Below are positions 60,369 to 64,000 of a DNA stretch of 64,000 nt, piece by piece. The DNA is from Sialis fuliginosa (Eukaryota; Arthropoda; Insecta; Megaloptera; Sialidae). The position numbers and the translations under genes are program-made. Every line of letters begins with the position of its first letter. Within the stretch, counting starts at the first letter, position 1. The notes beneath the pieces were generated by a model. It worked only from the letters and a program-made list of their open reading frames with translations. It ran no database searches and was not told where the DNA came from. Location of the stretch: assembly GCA_961205875.1 (NCBI GenBank), contig OY540812.1, forward strand, positions 29,397,098 through 29,461,097. The letters are read 5' to 3'.

Positions 60369-61627
60369 TATGTATAAAACTACCGGTCGCGGTAAAACTA
60401 TAGATATTTTACTAACTACACATAGAATTTCTCTTGTAAAGTGAAAATATTTTGAATTTTTCGGGTTTATACATAATTAAGTTTCATAGTCAATACCTAC
60501 AACATTCAACACTAAAACTACTGAACCGATTTTGATAGGACTTTCACTATTTGAAAGTAAACGATCCTCAAATGCGTTGTTGCAAATTTCATCTAAATCG
60601 GTTCAGTAATTTCTAAGATTAACGTTAACGAATTTTTCTTCTTTATTTTATTAGTTTAAATAACATATTTTCTGTTTTATCGAATATCCCCCACCCGAAT
60701 TGGCCCATTAACTCGAGATTCTACTGTAATTTAATCAATACTATAACTTAAACTTAATCGATTTCTAAACTGACCTATTTTAATAAAAGTGCTATAATTA
60801 CGATTTGATTTATACCTCAATGCAATCATGGTATTAGTTTTAGGAATACATCGCTGTTAATGTATTATTCTGGAGCCAGTTCTGGAAGCGTGTGAAAAGT
60901 ATTTATTGTAGTATAGCGTGAGTGGACGTCATATGTTATATGTGTACCTACATATCTAGCCTCTCACAATCCAGATAGTCTTATCGTGGATTCCAATTAA
61001 TGGAATATATCCACTGAAAAACTTATTAAGCAATGTACACTGGACTTGAATGGGAATTAAATTAAAAAGTAATGAATAGATAAGAACAGTGTTTGTTTTA
61101 AAATGTTGTTTATAAAACAGTCATTCACTTGCCAATGTAACTAAATAAATATAAATACAGTAAGTGCTACATGGGCTGAAAAATTTTTGGCTTAACAATG
61201 AAAATATCGGTATGGAGAACCATACATGACTTCCATCTTCTTTCTATCTTTTTAAATAATTTTTAAATATACATTTTTTTAAATATTTTATTTATATAAC
61301 CTACTACTATGAATATACATATCGTAATACATTAAAAAACATATATACTTACAACGGTTACAGCTCTTTTTGCAATTTGTATATAAATATTAGTTTTCTA
61401 ATGTCAAAAACATAATTCACATTCGTAGAAAACTAATTTGACAATTTGAATTTAGTTGCATTTGTTTCCAAGGCAACATGAATTAATGACATATTAGTAT
61501 TTAAAATTCAAATTTTAAGTGTGTTTTTCATCCCTTTAATGGCTGTTTAGGCACGTACAAATAATAAATGTCCCTTAGATTCAATTGAACTGCAAATGTA
61601 CCAAATCTTATCAAAATTAGTGAGATA

Positions 61628-61975
61628 ATACTCGCAATATTCACTTTTTAGACCAAAAAAGTTACAAAATTTCGAATATTTCCAAAACCCCTAATCCGAT
61701 TAGCACCAAAATCAATAGGTCTGGAGTACTCACTGAAACAAACATTTTCCCCAAAAATAATTCAGATCGGTGCATTTTTATGGTAGTTATCGTGAACGAA
61801 AAAAAAATCTACATCCTGACACACAGACACACGCACAGCCGCCATGCGGAAATTAACTTTTCTTTACGTTTTGAAGTTAGTACAATCAGAATTTGTCATT
61901 TTCTCGGACACGATTTTTCGATGGTATTACAATACTTCCATTTCTTTCAGAACATGGAAGTAAAACGATTTTATT
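61628..61975 (+). repeat. Repeat family R copy 2, inside the mariner
   Basis: Same order as 59264-59585, plus an extra ACACACAGACACACGCACAG run. Lies between the mariner end and its transposase remnant. Confidence 0.75.
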
Positions 61976-62040
61976 AATGAAAAAAACTATTTTGTTCTTC
62001 GATAGGTATACTAATCTTTATCTAGACTCTAGAGTAATGA

Positions 62041-62461
62041 CACTTGTTCCAACGGTCCTCTAACATTTCAATACCGGTCTTATAGTGGTTCACGTCAAGT
62101 CCTTCAAAATAGCCATTTGTTTCCAACATTTTCAATTTCAGAAAAAGTTAGTAGTCGCAGGATAATACGGTGGGTGCGGAACCAATTCATAGCGCAATTA
62201 CTTCAATTTATCGGTCATAACGTGAGCCTTGTGAGATAGTGAATTGTCTTGGTGAAACAGCATTTTTGGTACTCATCGCGCGCCAAGTTTTTTCATATGT
62301 AAACATTCATAAAGGATGTGACCAACACGTTCCTTTGAGATGCCTATGGTGTTAGCTAGTTCACTCACTTTCACTTTGCGGTCATTTAACACAATTTCAC
62401 CAATTTTTTTCTGGAGTAACTGCCTCATTTGGTCTTCCTGAACTTCCTGAAATTTCGACAT
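62041..62461 (-). pseudogene. Deleted mariner transposase
   Basis: N-terminal piece includes VLNDRKVKVSELANTIGISK followed by ERVGHILYECLHMKKLGAR, the second helix-turn-helix of mariner transposases, then a stop. In another frame comes MLFHQDNSLSHKAHVMTDKL, the block around the second catalytic Asp (HQDN, 62243-62254), an in-frame stop, then LRYELVPHPPYYP and the C-terminal GLDVNHYKTGIEMLEDRWNK. About 130 residues with the first catalytic Asp are missing between the two parts, so it is inactive. Confidence 0.88.
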
Positions 62462-62556
62462 TACTTTAGTTAAGGTTGGTACTCTATTTGAAGCAAAAGT
62501 ATGTTCTATTTATGTTGCCATCTGTATGTCAGGCCAAAGATTTTTCAGCCCATGTA

Positions 62557-62960
62557 GTAGGGTCTCTTTTTACGCGGATTTGAAGTTACGCGGTATGATT
62601 TCCCATATAGGAAATGCCAGCTTTGACGACGGGCCCAAGCTTGGCTAAATATTGGTCCCAGTCTAAACCAACCATCGGATACCGAGCTGGTCACCTATTC
62701 TTTACCCATAAGTTTGGGCCAACCTTCAGATATCAAGATTCGGCCACCTTTTTGATACCTTTTGTTATCTCTGGATTAGCCTTGGTACTATATTGGTCAA
62801 CAAGCTTTTGTCGAGTCCTGAACGAAGTTATCACTTGTATCTTAGCCCAGTGTTGGCTAGCATTGATACAAACTTGAGCCAACTGTGGCCCCTTTGTAAT
62901 TTCCAAATATGGGTTTTCATGTAAATTCAGGGATTCCTCGTTTCGGTAAGTGGATATCAA
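62557..62960. repeat. GC-richer segment with TTGG-core repeats and a TTTTTACGCGG end
   Basis: Starts TAGGGTCTCTTTTTACGCGG then AGTTACGCGG, like the end of a pogo/mariner-type MITE. After it, GGCCCAAGCTTGGCTAAATA, ATTGGTCCCAGTC, GTTTGGGCCAACCTT and CAGTGTTGGCTAGC are variants of a short TTGGC unit. The overlapping frames on both strands are probably by-products. Confidence 0.45.
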
Positions 62961-63137
62961 ATGAGAGATGACAATTTAAGGAATTTTTTGTTATTATTAA
63001 AATATTTGTTTAACAAACGCAATAGTTCACAAACGGTATTTTCAGATAGTGACGATAATTCTGATGAAAAAATACAAAAAATATTATTATTTTTCAATAA
63101 AATTAAATAAATAAAATTGAAAAACAAACGTATTATA

Positions 63138-63742
63138 CCGGGTGTTCCAGACAACCCGTCTATTATGTTTTACGCCCAAACTATTGAAGATAAAGTTTTA
63201 TGATAAAAAATTTACTGTATATATCGACCCTAAAAAATTTCAGGAAAATATTTTCAATCCCCTAAAACCCCTTTTTAGGGGTAGTTTGAGGGGTACATGC
63301 CCATTTCTCAGCAAAATCAAATGGAACGGTATGTCCAAAAGTACATAATTTTAAAGATCATAAAAAAGTAAGAAACTTTTGTAAAAAAAAATTTTCATAC
63401 ATTCAAATATGGCGACTTGTTCCCAAATTTTAAAGTTTTACTAAAAGTGCTCTACTTTCGTTAAATATTAATGAATTTTTTTTTTTTGAAACTTGAAATA
63501 ATGAACTTTCTAATGATGTATGATTATCTGAGATTTGGATAGTTTAAAGTGTCATACGCGACATATCAAAAATGCAAAAGTTCAATTAAGGATAATTCAA
63601 AAATTTTAAATAGAATGATATATCGATTAGTTATTTATCTTAAAAAATATATACTTTTATTATAATAAATTTTTTATCATAAAACTCTATCTTCAATACT
63701 TTGGGCGTAAAACATAGTAAACGGGTAGTCTGGAACACCCGG
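63138..63742. mobile_element. Tc1/mariner-type MITE (CCGGGTGTTCCAGAC ends)
   Basis: CCGGGTGTTCCAGACAACCC with TTTTACGCCCAAACTATTGA at the left is mirrored at 63660-63742, giving arms of about 80 bases, with TA at 63136-63137 and 63743-63744. Frames inside are chance. Confidence 0.9.
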
Positions 63743-64000
63743 TATATTTTAAATTTTATATTAATTTTTCAGATTTTCGAACTAATTATCTTTGTTTTTT
63801 AGGCATTATTATTTATCCTCCATCTTTCCATGTCTGAGTTTAAAGCCCTTAATATTACGTGAATATAATTAAGATAATAATTGTATAACCCTATTTAGAA
63901 TACTTATCTATCACATGAATATTAATATAAATATTTTTCTCGTTATCAAGAAAAATAAGTTCAAAGAAAATCTAGAAATATTCAAATATATAACGATATC

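Larger units (their letters stand above)
61170..62554 (-). mobile_element. Broken mariner element with TA duplication
   Basis: CATGGGCTGAAAAATTTTTG and AAAGATTTTTCAGCCCATG are inverted ends flanked by TA at 61168-61169 and 62555-62556. It carries a broken minus-strand transposase and has absorbed repeat family R at 61628-61975. Confidence 0.88.

Noticed and set aside
1-64000. CRISPR array, bacterial operon or phage content
   Set aside because: No regularly spaced direct repeats with unique spacers; spliced exons and eukaryotic transposons dominate.

Overview
The window looks like a stretch of an insect nuclear genome, most likely a moth or butterfly (moderate confidence). The background is very AT-rich, most of the DNA is intron or flank packed with small non-autonomous DNA transposons, and the few coding blocks are short GC-richer exons with GT..AG splice sites. 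Helitron ends of the type 'GCGAAGCCGCGGG...CTAG|T', the 'GGGTTCCG...CGGAACCC' repeat with GACGGACG runs, and 'ACTGAACCGAT...GAAACTTGG' repeats are all common in Lepidoptera; this is inference from remembered repeat style, not a search.

One real host gene is seen: the 3' part of a minus-strand gene. Four exons at 57036-57173, 14852-15028, 10558-10776 and 6778-6934 join in a consistent phase (every junction splits a codon 2+1) and give the last 229 or so residues. The protein ends in a polybasic stretch, clustered cysteines and a CaaX box (KKKQKRCKCCVIQ-stop), as expected for a lipid-anchored peripheral membrane protein. I think it may be a paralemmin-like protein, but the name is tentative. 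Earlier exons lie to the right, probably beyond base 64000. The first visible intron is 42,007 bp, the next two 4,075 and 3,623 bp.

Region by region: 1-6570 is 3' flank with MITE copies; 6570-15030 holds the last three exons, two palindromic MITEs, a long-TIR Tc1/mariner-type element with a broken transposase, a possible Merlin-type MITE and a hAT MITE. The giant intron (15029-57035) is a dense nest of mobile DNA: a 337-bp MITE seen twice at identical length, five copies of a ~500-bp MITE with CCAAGACTGG ends, hAT MITEs with perfect 8-bp duplications, Helitrons, long foldback elements (40 kb, 46.7 kb, 49 kb, 55 kb), a TTAA-flanked element and a decayed Penelope-like GIY-YIG fragment. From 57174 to 64000 is upstream intron with a broken mariner and a TA-flanked MITE.

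The most notable structures are the nested foldback near 55.1-56.3 kb, built from four alternating copies of a module inside two successive insertions, several insertion-in-insertion cases whose empty-site copy is also in the window, and four GC-richer islands in the giant intron that could be alternative promoters or exons. No tRNA, rRNA, CRISPR or bacterial-type operon was seen.
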